This document shows, in pieces, positions 53,358 to 64,000 of a stretch of DNA of 64,000 bases. Source of the DNA: CAMFLJ01 sp965279255 (lineage in GTDB: Bacteria > Actinomycetota > Acidimicrobiia > Acidimicrobiales > Acidimicrobilacustridaceae); NCBI GenBank assembly GCA_965279255.1, contig OZ257146.1, forward strand, positions 1,116,001 to 1,180,000, given 5' to 3'. Positions within the stretch are counted from its first letter, which is position 1. Each line of letters begins with the position of its first letter. The position numbers and the translations under genes were made by a program. The notes beneath the pieces were generated by a model. The model ran no database searches and had not been told where the DNA came from. It worked only from the letters and a program-made list of their open reading frames with translations.

Positions 53358-54404
53358 ATGGCCGGAAACATGTTCTCGTCGCTCGGCTCGATCATGGGTC
53401 GCGACATGGCGGTGGACCTCGGAACCGCGAACACCCTGGTGTACGTGCGTGGCGAGGGCATCGTGCTCAACGAGCCCTCCGTGGTGGCGGTCAACGTCAA
53501 GGACGGCCGCCCCGTCGCCGTCGGCGCCGAGGCCAAGCGGATGATCGGGCGCACGCCGGCCCACATCCAGGCCATCCGGCCGTTGAAGGACGGCGTCATC
53601 GCCGACTTCGACATCTGCGAGAAGATGCTGCGCTACTTCATCCAGAAGGTGCACACCTCGAAGTGGTCGAAGCCCCGCATGGTGATCTGCGTGCCGTCGG
53701 GCATCACCCCGGTCGAGCAGCGCGCCGTGCAGGAGGCCGCCGAGTTCGCCGGCGCCCGCAAGCCGGCCTACATCATCGAAGAGCCCATGGCTGCGGCCAT
53801 CGGCGCCGGGCTGCCCGTGCAGGAGCCCACCGGCAACATGATCGTCGACATCGGCGGTGGCACCACCGAGGTGGCGGTCATCTCCCTCGGCGGTGTGGTC
53901 ACCTCGCAGTCGGCCCGCGTGGGCGGCGACGAGCTCGACCTCGCCATCATCAACTTCATCAAGAAGGAGTACTCCCTCGCCCTGGGGGAGCGCACCGCCG
54001 AAGAGGTGAAGATGGCCCTCGGCTCCGCATGGCCGCTCGAGACCGAGCTCCATGCCGAGATCCGCGGTCGTGACCTCGTCACCGGCCTGCCCAAGACGAT
54101 CGTCACCACCACCGAGGAGATCCGCGAAGCGATCCAGGAGCCCGTCTCCGCCATCGTCGACGCCGTCAAGGTCACCCTCGACAAGACCCCGCCCGAGCTC
54201 GCCGCCGACATCATGGAGCAGGGCATCGTCCTCGCCGGTGGTGGGGCGCTGCTCAACGGGCTCGACGCCCGCCTCGAGCACGAGACCGGGATGCCCATCG
54301 TGATCGCTCCCAACCCGCTCTTCGCGGTGGCGATCGGGTCGGGGCAGTCCCTCGAGGAGTTCGACGCCCTCAAGGGCGTGCTGTTCTCGTCGACGATCAA
54401 CTAG
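53358..54404 (+). CDS. mreB: Rod shape-determining protein MreB
   Basis: A 348-residue actin-like protein. Phosphate 1 is VDLGTANTLVYV, phosphate 2 DIGGGTTEVAVIS, and the adenosine loop GGGALLNGLDARL. It polymerises under the membrane to guide wall synthesis. The ATG at 53358 follows GGGGAGGG by eight bases. The order mreB-mreC-mreD-pbp2-rodA is the classical cell-shape operon, complete here; its presence predicts a rod or elongated cell with dispersed wall growth. Confidence 0.96.
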   Translation: MAGNMFSSLGSIMGRDMAVDLGTANTLVYVRGEGIVLNEPSVVAVNVKDGRPVAVGAEAKRMIGRTPAHIQAIRPLKDGVIADFDICEKMLRYFIQKVHTSKWSKPRMVICVPSGITPVEQRAVQEAAEFAGARKPAYIIEEPMAAAIGAGLPVQEPTGNMIVDIGGGTTEVAVISLGGVVTSQSARVGGDELDLAIINFIKKEYSLALGERTAEEVKMALGSAWPLETELHAEIRGRDLVTGLPKTIVTTTEEIREAIQEPVSAIVDAVKVTLDKTPPELAADIMEQGIVLAGGGALLNGLDARLEHETGMPIVIAPNPLFAVAIGSGQSLEEFDALKGVLFSSTIN

Positions 54405-54422
54405 ACCCGGGCACCGGCGGCA

Positions 54423-55265
54423 GTGGCCCTCAGCACACGGCGCAGCGGGCGCACGCGCTTCACCATCCTGTTGCTCGTCCTCACGGCGATCACCCTGCTC
54501 ACCCTCGGCGGGCGCGGGTTCGGGCCCATCGACTCGGCCCGCAGCGCAGTCCTGTCGGTGCTGTCACCGGTGGGCGATGCCGGGGCCGCGGTCTTCAGGC
54601 CGATCGGCAACGCGTGGAGCAGTGCCTTCGACCAGGGTGACCTCCAGGCCGAGAACGACCGGCTGCGGGAGGAGAACGAGCGTCTCCAGGGCGAGGTGAC
54701 CACCGGCCAGGTCTCCCGGGAGCAGCTCCAGCAGCTCCTGGAGAACGAGGGCATCACCTTCACCGGCGACATCCCTCGGGCCCACGCCCAGGTCGTGGCC
54801 GGCTCGGTGGGGAACTTCGGCACCACCGTCGACCTCGACAAGGGGTCGACGTCCGGCATCGCCGTCGACATGGCCGTCGTCACCGGCAAGGGCCTCATCG
54901 GCAAGGTCGTGCAGGTCAGCGAGAACCGCTGCACCGTCGAGCTCATCACCAGCGGCAACTACAACGTCGGCTTCAACGTGATCGGCACCCCAGCGGTGGG
55001 CGTGGCCCGGGGCACCGAGTCGCCGAGCGTGCTGCGAGGCATCAACATCGACGTCTCGGTGAGCTCGAACGTCGAGCCGGGCAGCATCGTGGTCACCGGC
55101 GGCACCCGCCTCAGCTCGTTCCCGCCCAACCTGCCGATCGGCACGGTGTCCACGGTGCAGACCGACGACGCCACCCGCCAGGCCACGGTCGAGATCACCA
55201 TGTTCGCCCGCACCACCGACCTGACCTACGCCGACGTGGTGCTCTGGCCGCAGTCGGCGCCATGA
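54423..55265 (+). CDS. mreC: Rod shape-determining protein MreC
   Basis: A 280-residue protein with one N-terminal membrane span (FTILLLVLTAITLLTLGG) and a coiled-coil (AENDRLREENERLQGEV at about residues 78-94), then the beta-rich periplasmic domain (VTGKGLIGKVVQVSENRCTV). It scaffolds the elongasome. GTG start 18 bases after mreB; the stop overlaps mreD (ATGA). Confidence 0.9.
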   Translation: MALSTRRSGRTRFTILLLVLTAITLLTLGGRGFGPIDSARSAVLSVLSPVGDAGAAVFRPIGNAWSSAFDQGDLQAENDRLREENERLQGEVTTGQVSREQLQQLLENEGITFTGDIPRAHAQVVAGSVGNFGTTVDLDKGSTSGIAVDMAVVTGKGLIGKVVQVSENRCTVELITSGNYNVGFNVIGTPAVGVARGTESPSVLRGINIDVSVSSNVEPGSIVVTGGTRLSSFPPNLPIGTVSTVQTDDATRQATVEITMFARTTDLTYADVVLWPQSAP

Positions 55266-55780
55266 ACCCCGTCCCGAAGACGGTCGTGCGCTATGCGCTG
55301 CTGATCATCACCGCCGCCGTGCTCCAGAAGGCCGTCTTCTCCCAGCTCCGCATCGACGGCGCCGTCCCCGACGCCCTGCTGGTGCTGGCCGTGGCCGCCG
55401 GCGTGGTGAGCGGCACCGAGCGGGGCGCCACCGTCGGCTTCTGCTCCGGTCTGGCCCTCGACCTCATGGTCACCACGCCCTTCGGCCTCGGCGCCGTCTG
55501 CTACCTCGCCGCGGGCGCCATGGCCGGCGCCCTCGAGACCGCCATGGTGCGCTCGGCCCGGTGGCTCACCATGGCCATCGCCGCGGTGAGCGCGGTGTTC
55601 GGCGTGGGGATGTTCGCCCTGCTCGGCACCCTTCTGGGCCAGTCGCAGATGCTCGGTCGCCACCTCCTCGTGGTGATGGCCGTGGTGGCGGTGTCGACGG
55701 CCGTGCTGGTGCTGCCCTTCGCCCGGGCGTGCCGCTGGGCCGACAAGGACGCCGACCGGCTGCGCCCCGCGCTGCGATGA
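55262..55780 (+). CDS. mreD: Rod shape-determining protein MreD
   Basis: A 172-residue membrane protein with about five spans (VRYALLIITAAVLQKAVFS, PDALLVLAVAAGVVSGTERG, YLAAGAMAGALETAMV, AIAAVSAVFGVGMFALLGT, LLVVMAVVAVSTAVLVLPF). The starting ATG overlaps the mreC stop. The following gap to pbp2 holds a 24-codon reading frame overlapping the mreD stop, not counted as a gene. Confidence 0.88.
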   Translation: MNPVPKTVVRYALLIITAAVLQKAVFSQLRIDGAVPDALLVLAVAAGVVSGTERGATVGFCSGLALDLMVTTPFGLGAVCYLAAGAMAGALETAMVRSARWLTMAIAAVSAVFGVGMFALLGTLLGQSQMLGRHLLVVMAVVAVSTAVLVLPFARACRWADKDADRLRPALR

Positions 55781-55854
55781 GGCCGTTCGTCTGCTGGACT
55801 GGAGGGGTCGTGCGCGCCCTCTCCCTCCTCTCCCACCCGGCCGAGGCCTGACCC

Positions 55855-57840
55855 GTGGACACCGCATCGCCCCGTCTGCGCATGAGCGTGATCGGCGTCG
55901 TGGTCATCGGGTGCTTCGTCGCGCTCTTCGCCCGCCTCTGGTACCTCCAGGTCATGGAGGCGCCCCAGCTCGAGGTGCAGGCCACCCAGAACCGCACCCG
56001 CACGGTGGCGGTCGAGGCGCCTCGGGGCCGCATCCTCGACCGCAACGGCGTGGTCATCGTCGACAACCGCACGTCGCTGGTCGTCACCATCGACCGTCGG
56101 GCCCACAACAAGCTCAAGGCCGCCGACCGCGACGCCCTGGTGTCGAAGCTGGCGGCGACCCTCACCGACTTCAGCACGCCCACCAAGACCGACGCCATCC
56201 AGAAGCGCCTCGCCGACCTGCAGTACGACGACCTCCAGCCGGTGCCGGTGGCCACCGACGTCAGCCAGGACCTCATGGTGTACCTGGCCGAGCACGCCGA
56301 CGAGTTCCCGAACGTGGGCGTCGAGCGCGAGTCGGTGCGCGACTACAAGGTGAAGGACGCCGAGGGCGCCGTGGTGGGCGGCAACATCCTCGGCTACGTG
56401 GGTCGCATCACCAAGGAGAAGCTCGACGCCGCCGAGCCGGGCACCGACCCGGACGGCGTGGTGAAGGAGTACCAGCCCGACTCCACCATCGGCCTGGCCG
56501 GCATCGAGGCGGCCTACGAGAAGGACCTTCGGGGCACCCCGGGCACCGAGGTGCTCGAGATCGACGCCAAGAACCGCCCCGTGGGCCGTCAGTCGTACCA
56601 GAAGCCGCAGCCGGGCAGCGACATCCAGCTCAACATCGACATCAACGTGCAGATGAAGGCTGAGGAAGCCCTGCGCGAGCAGCTCAACGTGGTGCGCGGC
56701 GGCAGCCAGCGAGACAAGCTCGGCGTCCGTCGCAAGAACGCGCCGGCGGGGGCATCGGTCGTCACCGACCCCAACACGGGGGCGGTGATCGCCCTGGCGA
56801 CCTACCCGAACTACAACCCCGAGGAGTTCGTCAACGGCATCAGCCAGGAGCGCTACGCCCAGCTGTCGGACACCGACGGCGTGACCGCGCTGCTCGACCG
56901 CAGCATCAGCGGCCAGTACGCCCCCGGCTCCACCTTCAAGCTGGTCACCGCCACCGCCGCCCTCGACAACGGCAAGGTCAGCGCTGGCGAGACCATCAAC
57001 GACACCGGCGTGTTCGAGGTCGGCGGGCAGGAGTTCGGCTCCACCGGCAAGAACGGCTTCATCAAGATGGCCCCGGCGCTCACCAAGTCGTCCGACGTGT
57101 ACTTCTACACGCTCGGGTTCCGCATGGACGGCACCACGATGATCCAGGACACCGCTGCCGCCTTCGGGTTCGACGCGCCCACCGGCATCGACCTGCCCAA
57201 CGAGTACGCGGGCTTCGTGTTCACCCCCGACGAGAAGAAGGCGCTGCACGAGAAGTACCCCAAGGCGTACCCCGACGACACCTCCTGGTACACCGGCGAC
57301 AGCGTGCAGCTGGCCATCGGGCAGAACGTCGTGGCCGTCACCCCGGTGCAGCTCGCCGGTGCCTACTCGGCCCTGGCCAACGGAGGCACCGTCTACCAGC
57401 CCCACGTGGCGGCTCGGGTCATGAGGCCCAGCACCACCCCCCGGCCCCTCGACGCCGACCCCACCGACGTGGTGCGGGTGATCGACCCGGTCGTGCGCTC
57501 CACGGTGCCGCTGCCCGACAGCAGCCGCGACCCGATCGTCGAGGGCCTCTCCCAGGTCACCCGCACCGGCACCGCGGCCAGCGCCTTCTCCGGGTTCAAC
57601 CAGAGCAACTTCGCCATCGTGGGCAAGACCGGCACCGCCCAGGTCAACGGCAAGGCCGACACCTCGCTCTTCGCGTCGTACGCCCCGGCCGGCGCCCCCC
57701 GCTACACGGTGGTGGCGGTGCTCGAGGAGGCCGGCTTCGGCTCCGAGGGCGCCGCGCCGGTGGCCAAGCACCTCTACGAATTGCTCGATGGCCAGAACCA
57801 GACGCCGTACTCCGTCGTGGCCCCGGACAAGGCCGACTGA
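55855..57840 (+). CDS. mrdA: Penicillin-binding protein 2 (elongasome transpeptidase)
   Basis: A 661-residue class B PBP. One N-terminal span (VIGVVVIGCFVALFARLWYL), a dimerisation region, and the transpeptidase domain. STFK (SxxK, about residue 358), SSD (SxN-type, about 412) and KTGTAQ (about 591) are all present. It cross-links new peptidoglycan during cell elongation and works with RodA, whose gene follows overlapping by one base (TGATG). GTG start 74 bases after mreD. Confidence 0.92.
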   Translation: MDTASPRLRMSVIGVVVIGCFVALFARLWYLQVMEAPQLEVQATQNRTRTVAVEAPRGRILDRNGVVIVDNRTSLVVTIDRRAHNKLKAADRDALVSKLAATLTDFSTPTKTDAIQKRLADLQYDDLQPVPVATDVSQDLMVYLAEHADEFPNVGVERESVRDYKVKDAEGAVVGGNILGYVGRITKEKLDAAEPGTDPDGVVKEYQPDSTIGLAGIEAAYEKDLRGTPGTEVLEIDAKNRPVGRQSYQKPQPGSDIQLNIDINVQMKAEEALREQLNVVRGGSQRDKLGVRRKNAPAGASVVTDPNTGAVIALATYPNYNPEEFVNGISQERYAQLSDTDGVTALLDRSISGQYAPGSTFKLVTATAALDNGKVSAGETINDTGVFEVGGQEFGSTGKNGFIKMAPALTKSSDVYFYTLGFRMDGTTMIQDTAAAFGFDAPTGIDLPNEYAGFVFTPDEKKALHEKYPKAYPDDTSWYTGDSVQLAIGQNVVAVTPVQLAGAYSALANGGTVYQPHVAARVMRPSTTPRPLDADPTDVVRVIDPVVRSTVPLPDSSRDPIVEGLSQVTRTGTAASAFSGFNQSNFAIVGKTGTAQVNGKADTSLFASYAPAGAPRYTVVAVLEEAGFGSEGAAPVAKHLYELLDGQNQTPYSVVAPDKAD

Positions 57841-58985
57841 TGCTGCCCCGCTCGGTCTCGCACCACGACTCCCGCCGCAGCCGCCGCGACCCCACGGCAC
57901 CGTTCCGCCACCTCGACCCGGTGCTGCTGGTGTGCTCGCTGGCCCTCGGGCTCATCGGCGTGGTGTCGGTCTACAGCGCCACCCGCGGCCCCGGGCCCGA
58001 CTTCGTCGACTCGTACCTGGTCCGCCAGTTCGCCTTCGTCGTGGTCGGCGCCGGGGTGATGGCGGTGTTCGCCCTCGTCGACTACCACAAGCTCCACGAC
58101 TGGGCCTGGCTGTTCTACGGGGCCACCACCGCGCTGCTGGTGCTCGTGGTGTCGCCTCTCGGATCGCAGTCGAAGGGCGCCCAGGCCTGGTTCGCACTGG
58201 GCCCGTTCCAGCTCCAGCCGGCCGAGTTCGCCAAGCTGTCGCTGATCGGCGCACTGGCCTTCCTGCTGTCGGAGTTCAAGGGCGACATCGACCTGCGCCG
58301 TCTCGGGGCCCTGCTCGTCTGCGCACTGGTGCCTATGGCACTGATCATGCTGCAGCCCGACCTCGGCCTGGTGCTGATCCTCGGGGTCATCACCCTCGCC
58401 CTGCTGGTGGTCGGGGGCGTGCCGACCAAGTACCTCGCCGTGCTGGCGATCGTCGGCGTGGTGGGCGTGGTCGGGGTGCTGAACTCCCCGATCCTCAAGG
58501 AGTACCAGGTCAGCCGCCTCACCGGGTTCGTGAACCCCGAGGACAAGTCGAACCCCGCGGTCTACAACGTCGACCAGAGCAAGCAGGCCATCGCCAGCGG
58601 GGGAGTGTCGGGCCAGGGCCTCTTCGACGGCCCCCAGACCAAGCTCGGCTTCGTGCCCGAGCAGCAGACCGACTTCATCTTCACCGCGGTGGCCGAGCAG
58701 TTCGGGTTCGTCGGGTCCGCCCTCGTGCTCGGGCTCTACGGGGTGGTCTGCTACCGCATCTGGCGCATCGCCTCGATCGCCCGTGACCCCTTCGGGTCCT
58801 TCGTGTGCATCGGCGTGCTGGCCATGTTCGCCTTCTCGGTGTTCGAGAACGTCGGGATGGCCATGGGCATCATGCCCGTGACCGGCATCCCCCTGCTGTT
58901 GTTGAGCTCCGGGGGCTCGTCGACCATCACCGCGTTCGCCGGCATCGGGCTGGTCCTGAACGTCCACATGCGCCGGTTCCGGTAG
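57840..58985 (+). CDS. rodA: RodA-type SEDS glycosyltransferase
   Basis: A 381-residue ten-span SEDS protein that polymerises glycan strands. Typical segments are LDPVLLVCSLALGLIGVVSV, FQLQPAEFAKLSLIG, PDLGLVLILGVITL, and PVTGIPLLLLSSGGSST near the end. The catalytic Asp is in the loop after the fourth to fifth spans. It partners the preceding PBP2. The last gene of the cell-shape operon before an independent promoter (TAGCAT at 59002-59007). Confidence 0.92.
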   Translation: MLPRSVSHHDSRRSRRDPTAPFRHLDPVLLVCSLALGLIGVVSVYSATRGPGPDFVDSYLVRQFAFVVVGAGVMAVFALVDYHKLHDWAWLFYGATTALLVLVVSPLGSQSKGAQAWFALGPFQLQPAEFAKLSLIGALAFLLSEFKGDIDLRRLGALLVCALVPMALIMLQPDLGLVLILGVITLALLVVGGVPTKYLAVLAIVGVVGVVGVLNSPILKEYQVSRLTGFVNPEDKSNPAVYNVDQSKQAIASGGVSGQGLFDGPQTKLGFVPEQQTDFIFTAVAEQFGFVGSALVLGLYGVVCYRIWRIASIARDPFGSFVCIGVLAMFAFSVFENVGMAMGIMPVTGIPLLLLSSGGSSTITAFAGIGLVLNVHMRRFR

Positions 58986-59015
58986 CGCAGCCCCCACCCG
59001 GTAGCATCCACCCGG

Positions 59016-60979
<1,964 letters not shown>

Positions 60980-60983
<4 letters not shown>

Positions 60984-61711
60984 GGGTGCGCCTCCGCTAC
61001 CGCAAGCTCGGCAAGGTCCGCTTCACCAGCCACCGCGACATCGCACGTTGCTGGGAGCGGGCGCTGCGCCGCGCCGAGCTCCCGGTGGCCAGCACCGAAG
61101 GGTTCTCGCCCCGCCCGAAGATGCACTTCGGGCTGGCGCTCTCCACCGGCCATGAGTCGCTGGGGGAGTACCTCGACGTCGACCTGACCGACCCCGAAGG
61201 GGCCGAGGTCGACCTGGAGGCGCTGCCCGAGCGGCTCACGCCGCTGCTCCCGCCCGGCATCGACGTGGAAGCCGTCGTCGTCATCGACCGCTCCGAGACC
61301 TCCCTCCAGGAGGCGGTGACCTCGTGCACGTGGGTCATCGAGGTGCCGGGCCCGTCGCCGGAGGCGCTCACCGCCGCCGTCGACACCATCCTCACCGCCA
61401 CCGAGCTCCCGGTCATTCGGGAACGCAAGGGCAAGAAGGTCGCCGACGACCTCCGCCCCGGCATCCTCGGGCTCTCGGTGGTGGGCGCAACACCCCCCGA
61501 CGCTCCCGAGCAGGGGTCCGTGCTCCAGGCCGAACTGGCCACCCAACCCCGCTCGGTGCGGCCCGCAGAGCTGCTGGCCGCGTTCGATCCGCCCCTCACC
61601 GAGGGCCGGGTCCGCAGGATCAACCAATGGATCACCTCCGACGGCGCGACGCGAGAGCCCCTCTCGCCGAGCGCGCCGTCGCCGGCGCCGGCCACGGCAG
61701 GCGCCCCATGA
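60980..61711 (+). CDS. TIGR03936/DUF2344 radical-SAM-associated protein
   Basis: A 243-residue protein beginning MRVRLRYRKLGKVRFTSHRD, followed by ASTEGFSPRPKMHFGLALSTGHESLGEYLDVDL, the family's conserved core. In most genomes it lies next to or is fused to a B12-radical SAM protein. Overlap ATGA couples translation. The short Ala/Pro-rich C-terminal tail is species-specific. The function of the pair is unproven; a role in RNA modification or ribosome-associated processing is sometimes suggested by their link to rne. Confidence 0.85.
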
Positions 61712-61726
61712 GAAGGGAACCCCTCC

Positions 61727-63931
61727 ATGACCGACCCCACGGTCAACGACCGCCCGGGCACGCCCGGCGAGTCGTCCCGTCCCACACCGGACACCTCGGC
61801 CTCGACCCCGTCGACGCCCACCACGCCGGTTCCGGCGCCCCAGGCCGCCCCTGCCACTCCTTCCGCTCCGTCGCCGGCTCCCACCGGGGCTGAGCGCCCG
61901 TCGTCGCCCTCGGGCGACCGGGCACCCGGTGGCGCCGCGACCTCCGCCGAGGCGGGGGCCGCTGGTGGCTCGTCCTCCGGCGGTGACGGCAGCGGCAGCG
62001 ATGGTGGTGACGGCGGCGACGGCCAGCCCCGCCCGAAGCGACGCCGTGGCTCCCGCGGGGGCCGCAACCGCAACCGCCCCGCCGGCGCCCGAGACGGCGA
62101 CGACAACGAGGGCAGCGACGGCGACAACGACGGCGACAACGACAGCGACAACGACGGCCGCACCCCCGACGAGATGCCCGACAAGGCCTCCCAGGGGCGC
62201 CCGAAGGACCCGGAGGCCGCCGAGCGCGCCCTGGTGAAGCGACCCCAGATCGGCGATTCGCGCCCGGCGCCCGCCGACGAGGCCCCTGCCGAGGGCGCGC
62301 CGAAGGCCCAGGGTGGCGGACGGGGCCAGGGTGGCGGACGCGGTCAGGGCAACCAGGATGACCAGGGCGGCCAACCCGCCGACGGCGAGGCCCGCTCGGG
62401 GTCGAGCCGCAGCGGTTCCCGGCGTCGTCGCGGCGGGCGAGGCCGCGGCAGCGGTGGGGGCGGCGGCCAGGCCGGTGGTGCCGACCAGGGTGGCCAGGGC
62501 AACCAGGTCAACCAGGGCGGCGGTCGCAACCAGGGTGGCGGTCGCAACCAGGGCGGTGGCCGCGAGGCCGCTCGTCCCGTCGAGGCCATCATGGGCGGAG
62601 ACGGCCCCGAGCTCGACGACGAGACCCTCGAGAAGCGCCGGGGCCGTGAGCGCAAGGGCCGGCCTGTCGGCCGCTACCTCATGACCGTGAGCGTGCGCCC
62701 CGAGTCGACCCAGATCGCCGTGCTCGAGGGTCGCAACCTCATCGAGCACTTCGTGTCGCGCCCGGCCGACGACGTCGCCCAGATCCACGGCAACATCTAC
62801 CTGGGCAAGGTCCAGAACGTGCTGCCCGGCATGGAGGCCGCGTTCGTCGACATCAGCACCCCGAAGAACGCGGTGCTGTACCGGGGCGACGTGCAGTACG
62901 ACGTCGAGGACGTCGAGCAGGGCGGCAACGCCCGCATCGAGGAGATCCTCAAGCCCAAGCAGAGCATCATCTGCCAGGTCACCAAGAACCCCATCGCCCA
63001 CAAGGGCGCCCGCCTGACCCAGGAGGTCTCGCTCCCGGGGCGGTTCGTGGTGCTCATCCCGAACTCCAGCACCTACGGCATCTCCAAGCGGCTGGCCGAC
63101 GACGAGCGCAAGCGCCTCCGCTCGATCCTCGACAAGGTGAAGCCCCCGCAGCACGGCGTGATCGTGCGCACCGCGGCCGAGGGCGTCACCTCCGAGGAGA
63201 TCTCCGCCGACGTGCGCCGGCTGCTCTCCCAGTGGGAGCGCATCGAGGAGCTGGCCGCCAAGGTGCAGGCCCCGGCCCTGCTCTACCGCGAGCCCGACAT
63301 GGCCGTCCGGGTCATCCGTGAGGAGTTCAACGACGACTACCGCGGCGTGGTCATCGACGACGAGCAGCTCTACAACGAGGTCAAGGACTACGTCTCGAGC
63401 ATCTCGCCGGCTCTCGCCGACCGGGTGCAGCACTACGACCGCAGCGTCGAGCCGCTCTCGATCTTCGAGCGCCACCACGTGCACGAGCAGCTCCACAAGG
63501 CGCTCGACCGCAAGGTGTGGCTGCCCTCCGGCGGCTCGCTGATCATCGAGCACACCGAGGCGCTGACGGTCATCGACGTCAACACCGGCAAGAACGTCGG
63601 CAAGTCGAGCCTCGAGGAGACCGTCTTCCGGAACAACCTCGAGGCCGCCATCGAGATCGCCAAGCAGCTGCGGCTGCGCGACATCGGCGGCATCATCGTC
63701 ATCGACTTCATCGACATGGAGATCAAGGGCAACCGCGACGAGGTCATCAAGGTGTTCCGTGACTCGCTCGCCCGCGACAAGACCCGCACCCAGGTGTTCG
63801 ACATCTCCGAGCTCGGGCTGGTCGAGATGACCCGCAAGCGCATCGGGGAGGGGCTGCTCGAGTCGTTCTCGTCGATCTGCCAGGACTGCGAGGGCCGCGG
63901 TGTGGTCATCGACCAGGGCCTCCTCACCTGA
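61727..63931 (+). CDS. rne: Ribonuclease E/G family protein
   Basis: A 734-residue endoribonuclease. The first ~320 residues are low complexity: Pro/Ser/Thr-rich, then Asp/Asn-rich, then RNQGGG repeats. They are disordered and may bind RNA or partners. The catalytic part begins GRYLMTVSVRPESTQIAVLEG with an S1 domain (HGNIYLGKVQNVLPGMEAAFVDI). The metal Asp residues lie in IDVNTGKN and GGIIVIDFIDM, and the zinc-link Cys pair is CQDC near the C terminus. It cuts single-stranded A/U-rich RNA in mRNA decay and rRNA maturation. RNase E/G near the end of a tig-clpP-folC-ndk block matches mycobacterial order. Confidence 0.93.
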   Translation: MTDPTVNDRPGTPGESSRPTPDTSASTPSTPTTPVPAPQAAPATPSAPSPAPTGAERPSSPSGDRAPGGAATSAEAGAAGGSSSGGDGSGSDGGDGGDGQPRPKRRRGSRGGRNRNRPAGARDGDDNEGSDGDNDGDNDSDNDGRTPDEMPDKASQGRPKDPEAAERALVKRPQIGDSRPAPADEAPAEGAPKAQGGGRGQGGGRGQGNQDDQGGQPADGEARSGSSRSGSRRRRGGRGRGSGGGGGQAGGADQGGQGNQVNQGGGRNQGGGRNQGGGREAARPVEAIMGGDGPELDDETLEKRRGRERKGRPVGRYLMTVSVRPESTQIAVLEGRNLIEHFVSRPADDVAQIHGNIYLGKVQNVLPGMEAAFVDISTPKNAVLYRGDVQYDVEDVEQGGNARIEEILKPKQSIICQVTKNPIAHKGARLTQEVSLPGRFVVLIPNSSTYGISKRLADDERKRLRSILDKVKPPQHGVIVRTAAEGVTSEEISADVRRLLSQWERIEELAAKVQAPALLYREPDMAVRVIREEFNDDYRGVVIDDEQLYNEVKDYVSSISPALADRVQHYDRSVEPLSIFERHHVHEQLHKALDRKVWLPSGGSLIIEHTEALTVIDVNTGKNVGKSSLEETVFRNNLEAAIEIAKQLRLRDIGGIIVIDFIDMEIKGNRDEVIKVFRDSLARDKTRTQVFDISELGLVEMTRKRIGEGLLESFSSICQDCEGRGVVIDQGLLT

Positions 63932-63956
63932 GACCTCTGGCACACAGGGCCCATTC

Positions 63957-63998
63957 GGCCGGAGCTGGTTTCTCCTGCTGGCTCCGGTCCGCTAGAGT
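63957..63998 (+). promoter_or_regulatory. Hairpin and -10 element before the next gene (right edge)
   Basis: GGCCGGAGC (63957-63965) and GCTCCGGTC (63981-63989) form a stem around a 15-base loop, a likely rne terminator. TAGAGT (63993-63998) then appears as a -10 element for a gene beyond the window, by synteny probably a ribosomal protein (rplU), which is inference. Confidence 0.45.
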
Positions 63999-64000
63999 TG

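Noticed and set aside
55777..55851. 24-codon gene overlapping the mreD stop
   Set aside because: It has an ATGA overlap but no recognisable protein features and lies in a spacer before pbp2; too short to support.
61727..62600. Independent gene in the low-complexity N-terminal part of RNase E/G
   Set aside because: It is one frame with the catalytic domain and the Asp/Gly/Asn-rich repeats are normal for actinobacterial RNase E/G extensions.

Overview
The window is 64 kb of high-GC chromosomal DNA from an actinobacterium. Genome architecture points to a deep-branching class such as the Acidimicrobiia rather than to Mycobacterium or Streptomyces, but this placement is inference. Supporting signs are the blocks murI / cAMP-phosphodiesterase-like MBL / rph / rdgB and tig-clpP-clpX-folC-ndk ... 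rne (both known from mycobacteria), an HU protein with a lysine/alanine/proline tail, LLM-type flavin oxidoreductases, and many GTG starts directly behind a TANNNT -10 element. No insertion sequence, prophage, integrase or CRISPR array was seen.

Layout. 0-12 kb: end of a histidine kinase, then mostly minus-strand catabolic and accessory genes (SDR, amidohydrolase, DUF2252, thioesterase, LLM oxidoreductase, CoA-transferase), a plus-strand CoA-disulfide reductase/rhodanese gene, and three related PilZ-like proteins around 8.9-12.2 kb. 12-20 kb: ABC-F ATPase, tmRNA and smpB (4.2 kb apart), an HNH endonuclease, and an overlapping phosphoribosyltransferase-amidohydrolase pair. 20-25 kb: sulfur and housekeeping block mec-cysM-murI-MBL-rph-rdgB followed by a CsoR/CstR-type repressor. 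25-34 kb: CPBP protease, tRNA-Leu, zinc alcohol dehydrogenase, a solitary clpP, rpe, an RNA methyltransferase, a DUF4395-thioredoxin fusion, HU and a PAS-GGDEF-EAL protein. 34-47 kb: tRNA-Lys, -His, -Arg, -Gly and -Pro between transporters, an F420/LLM-enoyl-CoA hydratase-MFS operon, a TauD dioxygenase, a PQQ-type lipoprotein and several membrane proteins. 48-64 kb: an all-plus-strand core block tig-clpP-clpX-folC-ndk-mreBCD-pbp2-rodA-radical SAM-DUF2344-rne.

The most interesting links are regulatory. A 14-bp G/C palindrome lies in front of the CoA-disulfide reductase/rhodanese gene (5915-5928), and a near-identical copy lies in front of the CsoR-family gene 19 kb away (24669-24682). That regulator keeps the two cysteines but lacks the copper-binding histidine, as in the persulfide sensor CstR. 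This suggests a small persulfide-stress regulon. Other points: a mec-cysM pair without cysO between them, two clpP genes at separate loci, three PilZ-like paralogues, and at least eight genes that look leaderless.
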